DNA of 64,000 bases from contig JAGQHB010000027.1 in NCBI GenBank assembly GCA_020432045.1, forward strand, positions 1 to 64,000. The letters are read 5' to 3'. Shown here one piece after another: positions 51,051 to 59,477 of the stretch. Within the stretch, counting starts at the first letter, position 1. Every line of letters begins with the position of its first letter. The notes under the pieces were generated by a model. The model did not search any database. It saw only the letters and a list, made by a program, of their open reading frames with translations, and was not told the DNA's origin. The translations under genes were made by a program, and so were the position numbers. The DNA comes from Dehalococcoidia bacterium (GTDB lineage: Bacteria; Chloroflexota; Dehalococcoidia; Tepidiformales; Tepidiformaceae).

Positions 51051-51299
51051 ATGGCTCTGCTAGAACGCGTTCGCGAAGTCGTTGTCCGTCAGCTCAAGGT
51101 GGATCCGTCCGAAGTCACTGCCGGGGCCAACCTCGTCGATGACCTCCGTGCCGATTCCCTCGACATCGTCGATCTCACCATCGCCATCGAAGAGGAATTC
51201 GCTCCCGCTGGCGAATTCGAACTCCGCGACGAAGACGCGGAAAACATTCGCAGCGTGCAGGACATCCTTGATTTCCTCGAAAGCAAAGGCGTCGCTTAG
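51051..51299 (+). CDS. acpP: Acyl carrier protein
   Basis: The 82-residue product carries LRADSLDIVDLTIAIEEEF with the phosphopantetheine serine at residue 36 (DSL motif) and an acidic helix II that docks partner enzymes. Length and charge are normal for ACP. AGGAGGG lies just upstream. It ends the fatty-acid cluster and meets the convergent cysteine desulfurase with a 4-base overlap. ACP also donates the octanoyl group to LipB. Confidence 0.96.
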   Translation: MALLERVREVVVRQLKVDPSEVTAGANLVDDLRADSLDIVDLTIAIEEEFAPAGEFELRDEDAENIRSVQDILDFLESKGVA

Positions 51300-52483
51300 C
51301 CGCCCTCGCCCTGCCAACCCCCGGCCAGTGCCCGCAGCCGCTCCACGATCCCGGGCAGCACGTCCAGTACCCGGCTCATCTCGTCATCTGAGTTCCCAGC
51401 CCCAACCGTCAATCGTAGCGACGCGTGTGCCAGGTCGCCATCCACACCCATCGCCGTCAGCACATGGGATGGTTCTAACGATCCGGTCGTACATGCGCTC
51501 CCTGAACTCGCTGCGATGTCCGCCAGGTCGAGGGCCAGCAGCACGCTCTCGCCCTCCACACCCCGGAAACAACAGCTGAAGTTGTTCGGTAGACGCCCAT
51601 CTGGATCGACCGGGCCGGTCACCACGGTGTCGGGGATCCGTTCCGGCAGCTCGTACAGCAGCCGGTTCCGAAGGGCCCGGCTGTGGGCGTTCCGTTCGTC
51701 CGCCTCGCTCCATGCCAGTCGCATCGCTTCTGCCAGCCCCGCTATCCCTGCCACGTTTTCTGTTCCTGCCCGTCGCTCCTTCTCCTGGCTTCCGCCGAGA
51801 ATCAGCGGCTGCCACGGTGTCCGGCTCCGCACGTACAGCAGGCCCACCCCCTTGGGTCCGTACAGCTTGTGGGCGGCGAGGCTCAGCAGGTCCACTCCGG
51901 TCGCCTTGGGTGAGATGTCTACCGCGCCCGCCGCCTGCACCGCATCCGTGTGAAATATCACCTTCGCGTTCTTCGCCTTCGCCACCCGCACCGCCTCCGC
52001 TATTGGCTGAATGGTCCCGACCTCGTTGTTCGCCGTCATGATCGAGACCACCGTCGTCTCCGGCCCGACTGCCTCGTCCAGTGCCGCGAGGCTGACGACG
52101 CCGTCGCCGTCGACCGGCAGGTACGTTGTCCGGTAGCCTTCGCGCTCAAGCTGCTCCACCGCATGCAGCACCGCGTGATGCTCGATCTGCGTCGTGATGA
52201 TGTGGTTGCCTCGCCCACGCGCTTTCGCCGCCGCCGCCGCCCCGCGGATCGCCGCGTTATCGGATTCCGTCCCGCCACTGGTGAATAGCACCTCCCGTGT
52301 CGAGACGCCGAGCAGATCCGCGCACGTCTTTCGTGCTTCGTCCAGGACCCGGCGGGCCTCCTGTCCCTCCAGATAGATACTCGAAGGGTTGCCCCACGTG
52401 CTCGTATATGCTGGCCACATGGCTTCCAGCACCCGCGGGTCCGGGGGCGTTGTTGCAGCGTGGTCGAGATAGATCCGGGGCAT
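51296..52483 (-). CDS. Cysteine desulfurase (NifS/IscS type)
   Basis: This PLP enzyme takes sulfur from cysteine for Fe-S clusters and other sulfur products. The 395-residue product has YLDHAATTPPDPRVLEAM, the PLP lysine in SLAAHKLYGPKG (Lys206) and the persulfide cysteine in SSGSACTTGSLEPSHVL (Cys331). The short loop after the Cys matches the IscS/NifS group. AGGCAGGA precedes the ATG. It diverges from the Fe-S carrier gene at 52598, with overlapping promoter elements in the 114-base gap. No IscU or IscR is seen nearby. Confidence 0.95.
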   Translation of the reverse strand: MPRIYLDHAATTPPDPRVLEAMWPAYTSTWGNPSSIYLEGQEARRVLDEARKTCADLLGVSTREVLFTSGGTESDNAAIRGAAAAAKARGRGNHIITTQIEHHAVLHAVEQLEREGYRTTYLPVDGDGVVSLAALDEAVGPETTVVSIMTANNEVGTIQPIAEAVRVAKAKNAKVIFHTDAVQAAGAVDISPKATGVDLLSLAAHKLYGPKGVGLLYVRSRTPWQPLILGGSQEKERRAGTENVAGIAGLAEAMRLAWSEADERNAHSRALRNRLLYELPERIPDTVVTGPVDPDGRLPNNFSCCFRGVEGESVLLALDLADIAASSGSACTTGSLEPSHVLTAMGVDGDLAHASLRLTVGAGNSDDEMSRVLDVLPGIVERLRALAGGWQGEGG

Positions 52484-52509
52484 CTTCCTGCCTTTTTCTG
52501 TAGAGAGGG

Positions 52510-52538
52510 TTGGATTCGAGTGGCTCCTTCACTATACT
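52510..52538 (+). promoter_or_regulatory. Promoter of the Fe-S carrier gene
   Basis: TTGGAT (52510-52515) and TATACT (52533-52538) are spaced by 17 bases, a good sigma-70-type match. The -10 lies in ACTATACT, which reads AGTATAGT on the other strand, so TATAGT (minus strand, 52536-52531) may serve the divergent desulfurase gene. Confidence 0.7.
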
Positions 52539-52597
52539 TTGAATAGTGGCCGGGTACCCGCCGGTCGTTGAACACTCACCTTCCGAGGAGAATCCCC

Positions 52598-52978
52598 GTG
52601 GAATCAACCGTCGCAACACCCCTCGTCACCATTTCTGACAAGGCCGCCGAAAAGGCCAAGGCCCTGCTCGAGTCCCGCGAGCTTCCCGAAGGCGCCCTTC
52701 GCGTCTTTGTTGCTGGGGGCGGCTGCTCCGGCTACCAGTACGGCATGGCCCTTGCACGCGGCGTGGAAGACGACGATGTCGTCTTTGAACAGCTCGGTGT
52801 GCGCATCGTCGTCGACCCCGAAAGTGCCCAGTACCTGGAGGGCGCCGAGATCGACTACGTCGACGACATCATGAAGAGCGGCTTCAGCATCTATAACCCC
52901 AACGCCACCAAGAGTTGTGCTTGCGGCTCCAGCTTCCAGACCGCCGATGGTAGCGGCGCCCCTCGCGCCTGCTGCTAG
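52598..52978 (+). CDS. erpA: A-type iron-sulfur carrier (ErpA/IscA family)
   Basis: A-type carriers pass Fe-S clusters to target proteins. The 126-residue product has the three conserved cysteines, GGGCSGYQYGM and SCACGSSF (C-x-C), and the family core VFVAGGG...VVDPESAQYLEGAEIDYV. Two extra cysteines close the C-terminus (APRACC). The GTG at 52598 is preceded by GAGGAG; a TTG at 52568 would lie before the ribosome site. A terminator hairpin follows 17 bases after the stop. Confidence 0.93.
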   Translation: MESTVATPLVTISDKAAEKAKALLESRELPEGALRVFVAGGGCSGYQYGMALARGVEDDDVVFEQLGVRIVVDPESAQYLEGAEIDYVDDIMKSGFSIYNPNATKSCACGSSFQTADGSGAPRACC

Positions 52979-52995
52979 GCCTCCAGCTCAAACCA

Positions 52996-53033
52996 ATGAA
53001 TGAAGGGGTGGCGTATGCCACCCCTTCATTCAT
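52996..53033 (+). terminator. Hairpin terminator after the Fe-S carrier gene
   Basis: A perfect 17-bp stem (52996-53012 and 53017-53033) closes a GTAT loop. It lies 17 bases after the stop codon at 52978. No T-run follows. Confidence 0.8.
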
Positions 53034-53091
53034 GTCCGCCTGGCGGGCCGATCGTGAACCCTTCTGCTGATAAAGTGCCTGCGGGGGGGCT

Positions 53092-53454
53092 GTGGAGACC
53101 GTTTCGGAGTCGTTCTTAGTATTCGGACGCGCCAGCCTCGGTGCCACCATCGGCCTCGCCATAGGCTGGCCTACACAGCACGAGCGCCACTCGCGCTACG
53201 TAGTCGCGCTCGTCCTCGCCGGATACTTCATCGGTTGCCTTGCGATGCTTCCCGATGCTGGTGCAGCCGCTGCCGCGATCATTCTCGTTGTGCCCGCGTC
53301 ACTGATCGCGTTTGTCGGGATGATCGGGGGCGCGCTGACTCTCGGCGATCGTGAGGACTGGTGGATCCGTAGCTGGGGCTTTGCCGCCTTCATCGCCGGG
53401 TACCAGGCCCTCACACTCGTCGCAGGCGGAATTGTCGACCGGATGGACGGGTAG
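53092..53454 (+). CDS. Four-helix membrane protein
   Basis: The 120-residue product has about four hydrophobic helices (about 8-26, 36-53, 57-80, 92-115) with short loops. The GTG start at 53092 follows a G-rich stretch. Small loops and a Trp-rich motif (DREDWWIRSWG) are visible, but no family is recognised. It converges on the alpha/beta-barrel gene at 53465 with 10 bases between. Confidence 0.7.
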   Translation: METVSESFLVFGRASLGATIGLAIGWPTQHERHSRYVVALVLAGYFIGCLAMLPDAGAAAAAIILVVPASLIAFVGMIGGALTLGDREDWWIRSWGFAAFIAGYQALTLVAGGIVDRMDG

Positions 53455-53464
53455 CCGGGCGCGA

Positions 53465-54118
53465 CTACAGAAAGCTGCGGAAGATCTGCACCTGGCTCGT
53501 CTGGAACACCATCGATTCGCGCGTCGCTCGCCGCAGCCGTCCGAACTCCTGGTCCTGGGCCGCCAGTTCGTCGAACTGCTCAAGTTCACCAAGCGTGTCG
53601 AACTCGCCCACGATCGCTACGCCGTTCGTCGCACCCGTCATCGACGACCACACGCTCGTCGTCGCATCGATCCCGCGCTGCTTCTGGTATTCCAGCGCCT
53701 GTGAGATCGATAGCACGAATTCCCGCTGTCGACCCGGCTGCACGTCTCCCGTCAGGATTCGCATGAACTTTCGCGGTGCCGTCGCCTCTTCGCTCGAAAT
53801 CAGGCCTTCCGAGTGGTAGGCGAGCCGGTGGATCGATACCGTTGCCGAGTCATAGACCATCTGCTCACGAACCGCTCGACGCATGGTCGCAAACGCTGCA
53901 TCCACCGCCGCAAGTTCCGTGAACTTCTCAAGCTCGGAGAGCGTGTCGAAATCACTTGCGATCAGGACCCCATTCGTGTGGCTCGTCATCGCGCCCCAGA
54001 TCGTTGTGCGTGCCCGGATCCCGCGGTCGTCCTGGTGATCTCGTGCCTCGCGCATGGCGCTGAGGAAGCTGGCAGTTTTGCCCTGGCCGATCATCCCGGT
54101 GAAAAGGCGACGGTACAT
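53465..54118 (-). CDS. Tandem-duplicated dimeric alpha/beta-barrel-like protein
   Basis: The 217-residue product is an internal duplication. Repeat one (about 3-98) and repeat two (about 118-215) align along their whole length: both open with R-L/I-L/F-T-G, carry TNGV followed by FDTL-x-ELE-x-F-x-ELAA, and end with an R-A-x-RE-x-MV segment. The pattern resembles NIPSNAP/ABM-type dimeric alpha/beta-barrel proteins, so one chain could form the two-domain barrel alone. No catalytic residues or cofactor site are evident. Confidence 0.72.
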   Translation of the reverse strand: MYRRLFTGMIGQGKTASFLSAMREARDHQDDRGIRARTTIWGAMTSHTNGVLIASDFDTLSELEKFTELAAVDAAFATMRRAVREQMVYDSATVSIHRLAYHSEGLISSEEATAPRKFMRILTGDVQPGRQREFVLSISQALEYQKQRGIDATTSVWSSMTGATNGVAIVGEFDTLGELEQFDELAAQDQEFGRLRRATRESMVFQTSQVQIFRSFL

Positions 54119-54263
54119 GTGAACTCCCGTTGTCGGTTAGCGGACGCGCTGGCCCTCTGGCGGCCTCAGTCTACCAGAGCACTCGCTCCCCGCACGGCGC
54201 CCATCGGCCACTCCATGGCTCACCGTCCAGCACGGCCTATCGCCTGCCGTCACGTACACCAGG

Positions 54264-54695
54264 TTATTCGTCCGCTGCGAGTGCCTCTGTAACCGGCTCC
54301 GTCCGTATTCGCCCATGCGAAGCGTGCCATACCGGCTCACCGTGCCTCAATACGATCGCCTGCGGCGATTCATGCCGGATGCCCGTCCTCGCCTGGATAC
54401 CGCGCCCCAGGCCCGAATGCGACGAAACATCAATGAGGTGGATGGTCGCCTCCACCCGTTCCATCTGCTCGTATGCGGAACTACTGATCGGGCAGAACGG
54501 GTCGTGCAGGAACAGCAGGACGGTCTCGGTGTTTCCCAGTGCGAAGGCGTTGTCCAGTGCCACCTCGGAATCGACCGGCAGGAAAGACGCCTTCCGTACC
54601 GGCCGATCTCGCAGGATTTCGTCGTCTCGTTGAAAGAAGCGTGCCAATGAGAAACCCATGTACTTCATGATCGGCTGATGCCGCTGTGTAAGCAT
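54264..54695 (-). CDS. YtxJ-like monothiol bacilliredoxin-type thioredoxin-fold protein
   Basis: The 143-residue product has a thioredoxin-like fold with the motif FCPISSSA in LFLHDPFCPISSSAYEQM, matching the CPIS-type monothiol site of YtxJ/BrxC proteins, and a cis-Pro segment ESPQAIVL. YtxJ-like proteins are tied to bacillithiol-dependent thiol repair in Bacillus. Whether bacillithiol is made here is unknown. It starts 22 bases after the priA stop on the same strand. The 145 bases to 54118 hold no gene I can see. Confidence 0.72.
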   Translation of the reverse strand: MLTQRHQPIMKYMGFSLARFFQRDDEILRDRPVRKASFLPVDSEVALDNAFALGNTETVLLFLHDPFCPISSSAYEQMERVEATIHLIDVSSHSGLGRGIQARTGIRHESPQAIVLRHGEPVWHASHGRIRTEPVTEALAADE

Positions 54696-54717
54696 CCTGC
54701 ATTCTCAGGCTTGTCGG

Positions 54718-57180
54718 CTAGAGCAGGCTCGCTGGGTCCACATCGATTGCCCATCGATCGCCCAGCCGGATCCGTTCGACCAGCCGGCCAGGCGCCCGCC
54801 CGCGCAGCAGAATCTGCCACCGGTACTCGCCTCGAACCCGCGCGATGAACGCGGGTGTCGGCCCCAGCACGTCCGGCTCCGGCGCACCCATGACGTCGCG
54901 TTCCATCCGCAGGTCTGCAGCGACGCGCGTCGCTTCTTTCAACGCTGCCGCTTCATCTCTGCCCCGGTGCAGCAGCCGTACCAGGCGGCTAAACGGCGGA
55001 TACCCCGCTCGCCTCCGGTGTGCGATTTCGTGCTCATAGAAGGAACGGTAGCCATGCGCTGCCGCCGCCACGATCGGCGGTGCCTCCGGTTCGTATGTCT
55101 GGATAAATACGAACCCCTCCCGTTCCCGCCGTCCGGCTCGCCCCGAAACCTGCGACAGCAGCTGGAACGCACGCTCGTGCGCGTGGAACTCCGGCAGGCT
55201 AAGCCCAACATCGGCATCCACCACACCGACGACCGTCATCTGCGGCAGATCGAGTCCTTTCGCCAGCAGCTGCGTCCCTACGAGGACATCGATTTCCCTC
55301 GCCTCCAGCGCCTGCACAATGCGCTCATGGGCGCCCTTTCGGCTTGCCACGTCGCTGTCCCACCGTGCCACACGTGCCCTCGGGAACTCCTTCCGCGCCT
55401 CCGCCTCCACCCGCTGCGTGCCTACGCCGAAGGGCCGGTACTTTCCGCTTCCGCACGATGGGCACCCATCCTCCAGGCGCCGTTCTCGCCCGCAGTGGTG
55501 ACAACGAAGGCGTGCGTGGACGGTTCCGGCCTGGTCCAGGCTCATCGCTAATTCGCACGCCGGACAGAGCGGCACGTGCCCGCACGCCCTGCACAGCATG
55601 AATCGCGCGGCTCCTCTGCGGTTCACAAAGAGAATGCTCTGCTCTCCGCGCTCCAGCGAAGTGCGGATCGCTCGCCCCAGGGCCCTGCTGAAGATGCTCC
55701 GGTTGCCCGTCCGAAGCTCCTCCCGCATATCCACGATCTTCGTTTGGGCATGACGGCCCGCCATCAGCTCGCCGGTTGGCGTCGCGACGACCCGCTCCCG
55801 CAGCTCAACCCGTTCGAATTCCCCGGTCTCCGAGCCGTAATACGTGACGACATCCGGGGTGGCGCTGCCCAGCACCAGTGTCGCGCCCGTTAGCCGGCAC
55901 AGCTCTCGTGCTGCTTCGCGGGCGTGGTACCTCGGCTGTGGGTCGACCTGCTTGTACGTCCATTCGTGCTCCTCATCAAGGATCACCAGCCCCAGTGAAC
56001 CTACCGGTGCAAACACGGCGCTCCGTGAGCCAATGATGACCCGCGCATCGCCTCGTTTCGTCCGCCACCACTCGTCATAAAGCTCGCCAGCCCCGAGCCC
56101 TGAGTGGAACACTGCCAGCGTATCGCCGAATCGCTCCCCATACCGCCGAATCGCCTGTGGTGTCAGCGCAATCTCTGGCACGAGGACGATCGCTCCTTCC
56201 CCTCGTTCCAGCGCCCGCTGTACCAATGTCAGGTATACCTCCGTCTTGCCGGCCCCCGTGACGCCGTGCAGGAGGTACGCCCCGCCGGGTTTCATACGGT
56301 CTGCTGCCGCCGCCTGCTCTGGCGTAAGCTCCGGTGGCGGCCGCCGCTCAAACGCGTAGTCCCGCAGTGGATCCCGCGTGACCTGTGCCTCGTACTGTTC
56401 CAGCCAGCCTCCCTCGGAAAGCTGTCCCATCAGCCTGACGGTTGCCCCCGCTTCGCGTAGGTCGGCGAGCGGTCGATCGCCATCAGCTTCCAACAGCCGG
56501 AGCAGACGGGCAGCCACGGCGTTCGGCCGCTCCGCTGCCAGCCGGGTGGCCTCAGCTGCCGTCTCCGCCGCGCTTCTAAGCCGTTTTACCCGCCGCTGCA
56601 GCTTCACGTGGCCGGCGGGGCGTGCCAGGCCCTGTACCACCGTCAGGTGCCCATCCCGCTGCAGGCGCTGAAGCCGCAGGGTCGTTGCACCGCGCACCGT
56701 CGCCCGCAACGTATCGAGCGGTGTCCGCCCGTGCCGGGCGAGGTATGCGAGGATCTTCTGGTCCTCCGGGTATACCGGCAGCAGCGGCGGGATATCCACC
56801 GGCGACACCATCGTCACGGCCTTCTGGCCGTATCCGTTTGGCAGGCAGGTCGCGATGCACTCCCACAACGGCGCCAGGTACTCGCCGCTCATCCACCGCG
56901 CCAGCGAGATGTGTGTCGCGTCTAGGACCACCGCGTCGTCCGCGACGGCGGTCAGCGGCCGGACGTCGTCGATCTCACTGGCAGCAGTTCGTTCCAGCAC
57001 CACTCCCTGCAGCACCCGCGGTCCGTACGGCACGAACACGGCCTGCCCAGGCACCACGCGGTCCAGTGCAGCGGGGACTGCGTACGTAAACGCCCGTCGC
57101 GTCGGCTGACCGGCGTTCACAGCTACCTGTGCGAACGGCAAGGCCTGGCTCTTCGAGCCGGTTTCTTCCATCGTGCTCAT
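54718..57180 (-). CDS. priA: Primosomal helicase PriA
   Basis: PriA reloads the replisome at stalled forks. The 820-residue product has the N-terminal 3'-DNA-binding domain (about 15-115), Walker A HGVTGAGKTEVY (about 308), the DEEH box (VILDEEHEWTYKQ), the zinc-binding cysteine cluster CRACGHVPLCPAC...CHHCGRERRLEDGCPSC (about 532-577) and helicase motif VI SQVSGRAGRRERE. GGAGGGGG precedes the ATG. It lies 30 bases after the MFS gene and 22 before ytxJ, so the three form one minus-strand operon. Confidence 0.96.
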   Translation of the reverse strand: MSTMEETGSKSQALPFAQVAVNAGQPTRRAFTYAVPAALDRVVPGQAVFVPYGPRVLQGVVLERTAASEIDDVRPLTAVADDAVVLDATHISLARWMSGEYLAPLWECIATCLPNGYGQKAVTMVSPVDIPPLLPVYPEDQKILAYLARHGRTPLDTLRATVRGATTLRLQRLQRDGHLTVVQGLARPAGHVKLQRRVKRLRSAAETAAEATRLAAERPNAVAARLLRLLEADGDRPLADLREAGATVRLMGQLSEGGWLEQYEAQVTRDPLRDYAFERRPPPELTPEQAAAADRMKPGGAYLLHGVTGAGKTEVYLTLVQRALERGEGAIVLVPEIALTPQAIRRYGERFGDTLAVFHSGLGAGELYDEWWRTKRGDARVIIGSRSAVFAPVGSLGLVILDEEHEWTYKQVDPQPRYHAREAARELCRLTGATLVLGSATPDVVTYYGSETGEFERVELRERVVATPTGELMAGRHAQTKIVDMREELRTGNRSIFSRALGRAIRTSLERGEQSILFVNRRGAARFMLCRACGHVPLCPACELAMSLDQAGTVHARLRCHHCGRERRLEDGCPSCGSGKYRPFGVGTQRVEAEARKEFPRARVARWDSDVASRKGAHERIVQALEAREIDVLVGTQLLAKGLDLPQMTVVGVVDADVGLSLPEFHAHERAFQLLSQVSGRAGRREREGFVFIQTYEPEAPPIVAAAAHGYRSFYEHEIAHRRRAGYPPFSRLVRLLHRGRDEAAALKEATRVAADLRMERDVMGAPEPDVLGPTPAFIARVRGEYRWQILLRGRAPGRLVERIRLGDRWAIDVDPASLL

Positions 57181-57210
57181 CGTTACGCCCCCTCCGGCCG
57201 GTGGCCAGCC

Positions 57211-58437
57211 TCAGGTTGCTTCGGGCGCAGGCTCCGCGGATGGCACGTGCGAGCCATGGACTACGTCTTCATTCACTCGCAACCCTCGGGTCATAACCGC
57301 GAAGATCGCCGCGCCAAATCCAAGCGCCACCGCCCCAAAATAGAACGCGGCCGGTGTCCCATAGAGGTCCTTCATCAGCCCGCCCACCAGCGAACCGGTG
57401 ACAATCCCGACTCCGTTTCCGAACGAAAACAGCCCCAGCATCGTTCCCATCCCAACCCGTCTGCCTGCCACGACCTGGATCGCACTCCCCGCCGAGAACG
57501 AGACCGTGTTCACGGCCCCCATCGTCATGAGTACCGCCATCACGAGCCAGAACGATTCAGCCAGGCCCAGCACAACCATCAGGCAGGCCGTCAGGGAAAG
57601 CCCGATCGTGACCATCGCCCTCCGGCTCCATCGGTCCGCCAGGGTTCCCGAGATTGGCTGAAACAGTCCGCCCGCCAGGTCCTGTGCTGTGAACGCCAGC
57701 CCGATCAACGCGGGGGTGGCGCCCAGGTCGTCTTCCAGCCGGAGTGCCAGGAAGCTCAAGGTCGCCCCGAACGAGAGCGACGTGAGTGCCGAAAACAGCG
57801 TCAGCGCAGCCACCAGCCGGTTTGTGATCGCAGTTCGGAACGGCACCTCCGCCGCGCGGCTCGTGCGCTTCTCGTGCTCAGTGCGTGGTGTCTGGTTTGG
57901 AAGAAACACCATTACGATGACCGTGGAGATTGCCATCATCGCTGCCATGGCGACGAAGACGGCATCAAACCCGATGAACTGCCGAACCAACCCTGCCAGC
58001 ACGGGCCCTGATCCAAATCCAAGGATGTCCGCCGTCTGGAACGTCCCCAGCCAGCGGCCCTCGCGGCCTGCAGGCGTCATGTCCCCGATGTACGCACGCG
58101 CCACCGAAAAGATCGCACTCGTCCCGAACCCGCTAAACGCCCGGAATCCGATCACCTGGTAGAAATTGTCCGCCGTCAGGTAGCCGAGTGCAGCGATCAG
58201 GTACACCACAAGCCCAATGACGATAAACGGCTTCCGCGCGTACCGGTCCGAAATACGCCCAATCCCGGGCCCCGCGATCGCCTGCACAATCGCAAACGAT
58301 GAAAATGTCAGCCCGAGCCAGATGCCGTTTGCGCCGAGGTCCTTCGCATAGACCGGCAACAGCGGGCTCACCATGGAAATCCCCATCGTCGCCACGAACA
58401 CGCACAGATAAAGGACGATGAACGGACGCGACAGCAC
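57211..58437 (-). CDS. MFS transporter
   Basis: The 408-residue product has 12 predicted helices and the MFS motif A GIGRISDRYARKPFIVIG between helices 2 and 3. The matching segment in the second half, GTLADRWSRRAMVTIG, is also clear. It resembles the DHA1 (drug:H+ antiporter) group, such as the tetracycline/multidrug exporters, but the substrate is not known. GTG 58437 fits the start of the first helix; earlier in-frame codons overlap the divergent amidohydrolase promoter. Confidence 0.88.
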   Translation of the reverse strand: MLSRPFIVLYLCVFVATMGISMVSPLLPVYAKDLGANGIWLGLTFSSFAIVQAIAGPGIGRISDRYARKPFIVIGLVVYLIAALGYLTADNFYQVIGFRAFSGFGTSAIFSVARAYIGDMTPAGREGRWLGTFQTADILGFGSGPVLAGLVRQFIGFDAVFVAMAAMMAISTVIVMVFLPNQTPRTEHEKRTSRAAEVPFRTAITNRLVAALTLFSALTSLSFGATLSFLALRLEDDLGATPALIGLAFTAQDLAGGLFQPISGTLADRWSRRAMVTIGLSLTACLMVVLGLAESFWLVMAVLMTMGAVNTVSFSAGSAIQVVAGRRVGMGTMLGLFSFGNGVGIVTGSLVGGLMKDLYGTPAAFYFGAVALGFGAAIFAVMTRGLRVNEDVVHGSHVPSAEPAPEAT

Positions 58438-58506
58438 GCCGGTTAGGCTACAGGAGCCACGCTTAGGCGAAGCACCATCGCGATGGATGGCCCAACATGC
58501 CCCCCA

Positions 58507-58515
58507 TGCTAGACT
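58507..58515 (+). promoter_or_regulatory. Extended -10 promoter of the amidohydrolase gene
   Basis: TGCTAGACT lies 25 bases upstream of ATG 58541, giving a short leader of about 19 bases. It shares the TGC-TA...T form with other promoters in the window. Confidence 0.5.
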
Positions 58516-58540
58516 CGTTAGAACCTCTCTGGGCGTCGTC

Positions 58541-59425
58541 ATGACCAAGATCTTTGATATTCACATCCACTTCCCGCGTGATTGGGACAATCCCGAAGCC
58601 GACCGTGAACCAATGGTCGACCGCCTCGCCGAGATCGCCCGCAGCCTGGGCATCTGGAAAGGCTGCGTTCTTACCGGCGGACGTTTCGGTCCAACCTATG
58701 AACGCGGCATCGAAATCCTCAACAAGTACCCGGACATCTTCATTCCCGTCGCTGTCATAGACCCGGAGGAGATTCGCGGCGCCGATGTCCATCGCCTTTA
58801 CGACCTCGGCTACCGGGGACTCAAGATCATCGGCACCGCGCGCGACTACGACGAGCCCGACTATTTCTCCGCCTACTCCAAGGCTGAGGAACTGAAAATG
58901 CCGATCCTCTTCCACATGGGCGTTATCGGCGGCGGCCTCGACTACTCCCGCACTCACCCCCGGCGTGATCCCAGGGCGGCCGAAACATATCACCGCATGA
59001 TGGCGATGCAGGGCGCCTTTGGGCCTCGCAACGTCTCCGCGCTCCGGATGAGCCCCCTGCACCTCGATACGATTGCCAGTCGCTTTCCTCAGCTCCGCAT
59101 CATCGGAGCCCACCTCGGCAACCAGGGCAACTACGAGTACGCCGCCTCCGTCGCACGCTGGCGTCACCACGTCTGGCTCGACATGAGCGGCGGCGAAACC
59201 ATTGAGCAGCATGCAGTCGAGCGAAACCTTATCGGCGGCGAGATCGGGATCGAAAAACTCGTCTTCGGTTCTGATTGCCCCATGGACGAAATCCACGAGC
59301 ATCTAGAACGATTCCATGTCATCTACGACCAGTTGGGACTAAGCGATGACGACCGCGAACGCCTCTGGTGGCGCAACGGCGCCGAGATCTACGGCCTCGA
59401 AGAACCCACCTTCGCCCGCGAGTAG
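58541..59425 (+). CDS. Amidohydrolase-2 family metal-dependent hydrolase
   Basis: The 294-residue product has a TIM-barrel amidohydrolase site: DIHIHFP (HxH near residue 6), LFHMGV (His on strand 5), IIGAHLGN (His on strand 6) and FGSDCPMD (catalytic Asp on strand 8). This group includes decarboxylases of aromatic acids (ACMSD, gamma-resorcylate) and lactonases. Which one cannot be told. ATG 58541 fits the domain start; an upstream in-frame start at 58418 overlaps the divergent MFS gene and is rejected. Confidence 0.88.
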   Translation: MTKIFDIHIHFPRDWDNPEADREPMVDRLAEIARSLGIWKGCVLTGGRFGPTYERGIEILNKYPDIFIPVAVIDPEEIRGADVHRLYDLGYRGLKIIGTARDYDEPDYFSAYSKAEELKMPILFHMGVIGGGLDYSRTHPRRDPRAAETYHRMMAMQGAFGPRNVSALRMSPLHLDTIASRFPQLRIIGAHLGNQGNYEYAASVARWRHHVWLDMSGGETIEQHAVERNLIGGEIGIEKLVFGSDCPMDEIHEHLERFHVIYDQLGLSDDDRERLWWRNGAEIYGLEEPTFARE

Positions 59426-59477
59426 CCGGCAGTTCAGCGGCCCCGGCCGCCTCGCTGCCGGGCCGGCCATCCGCATC

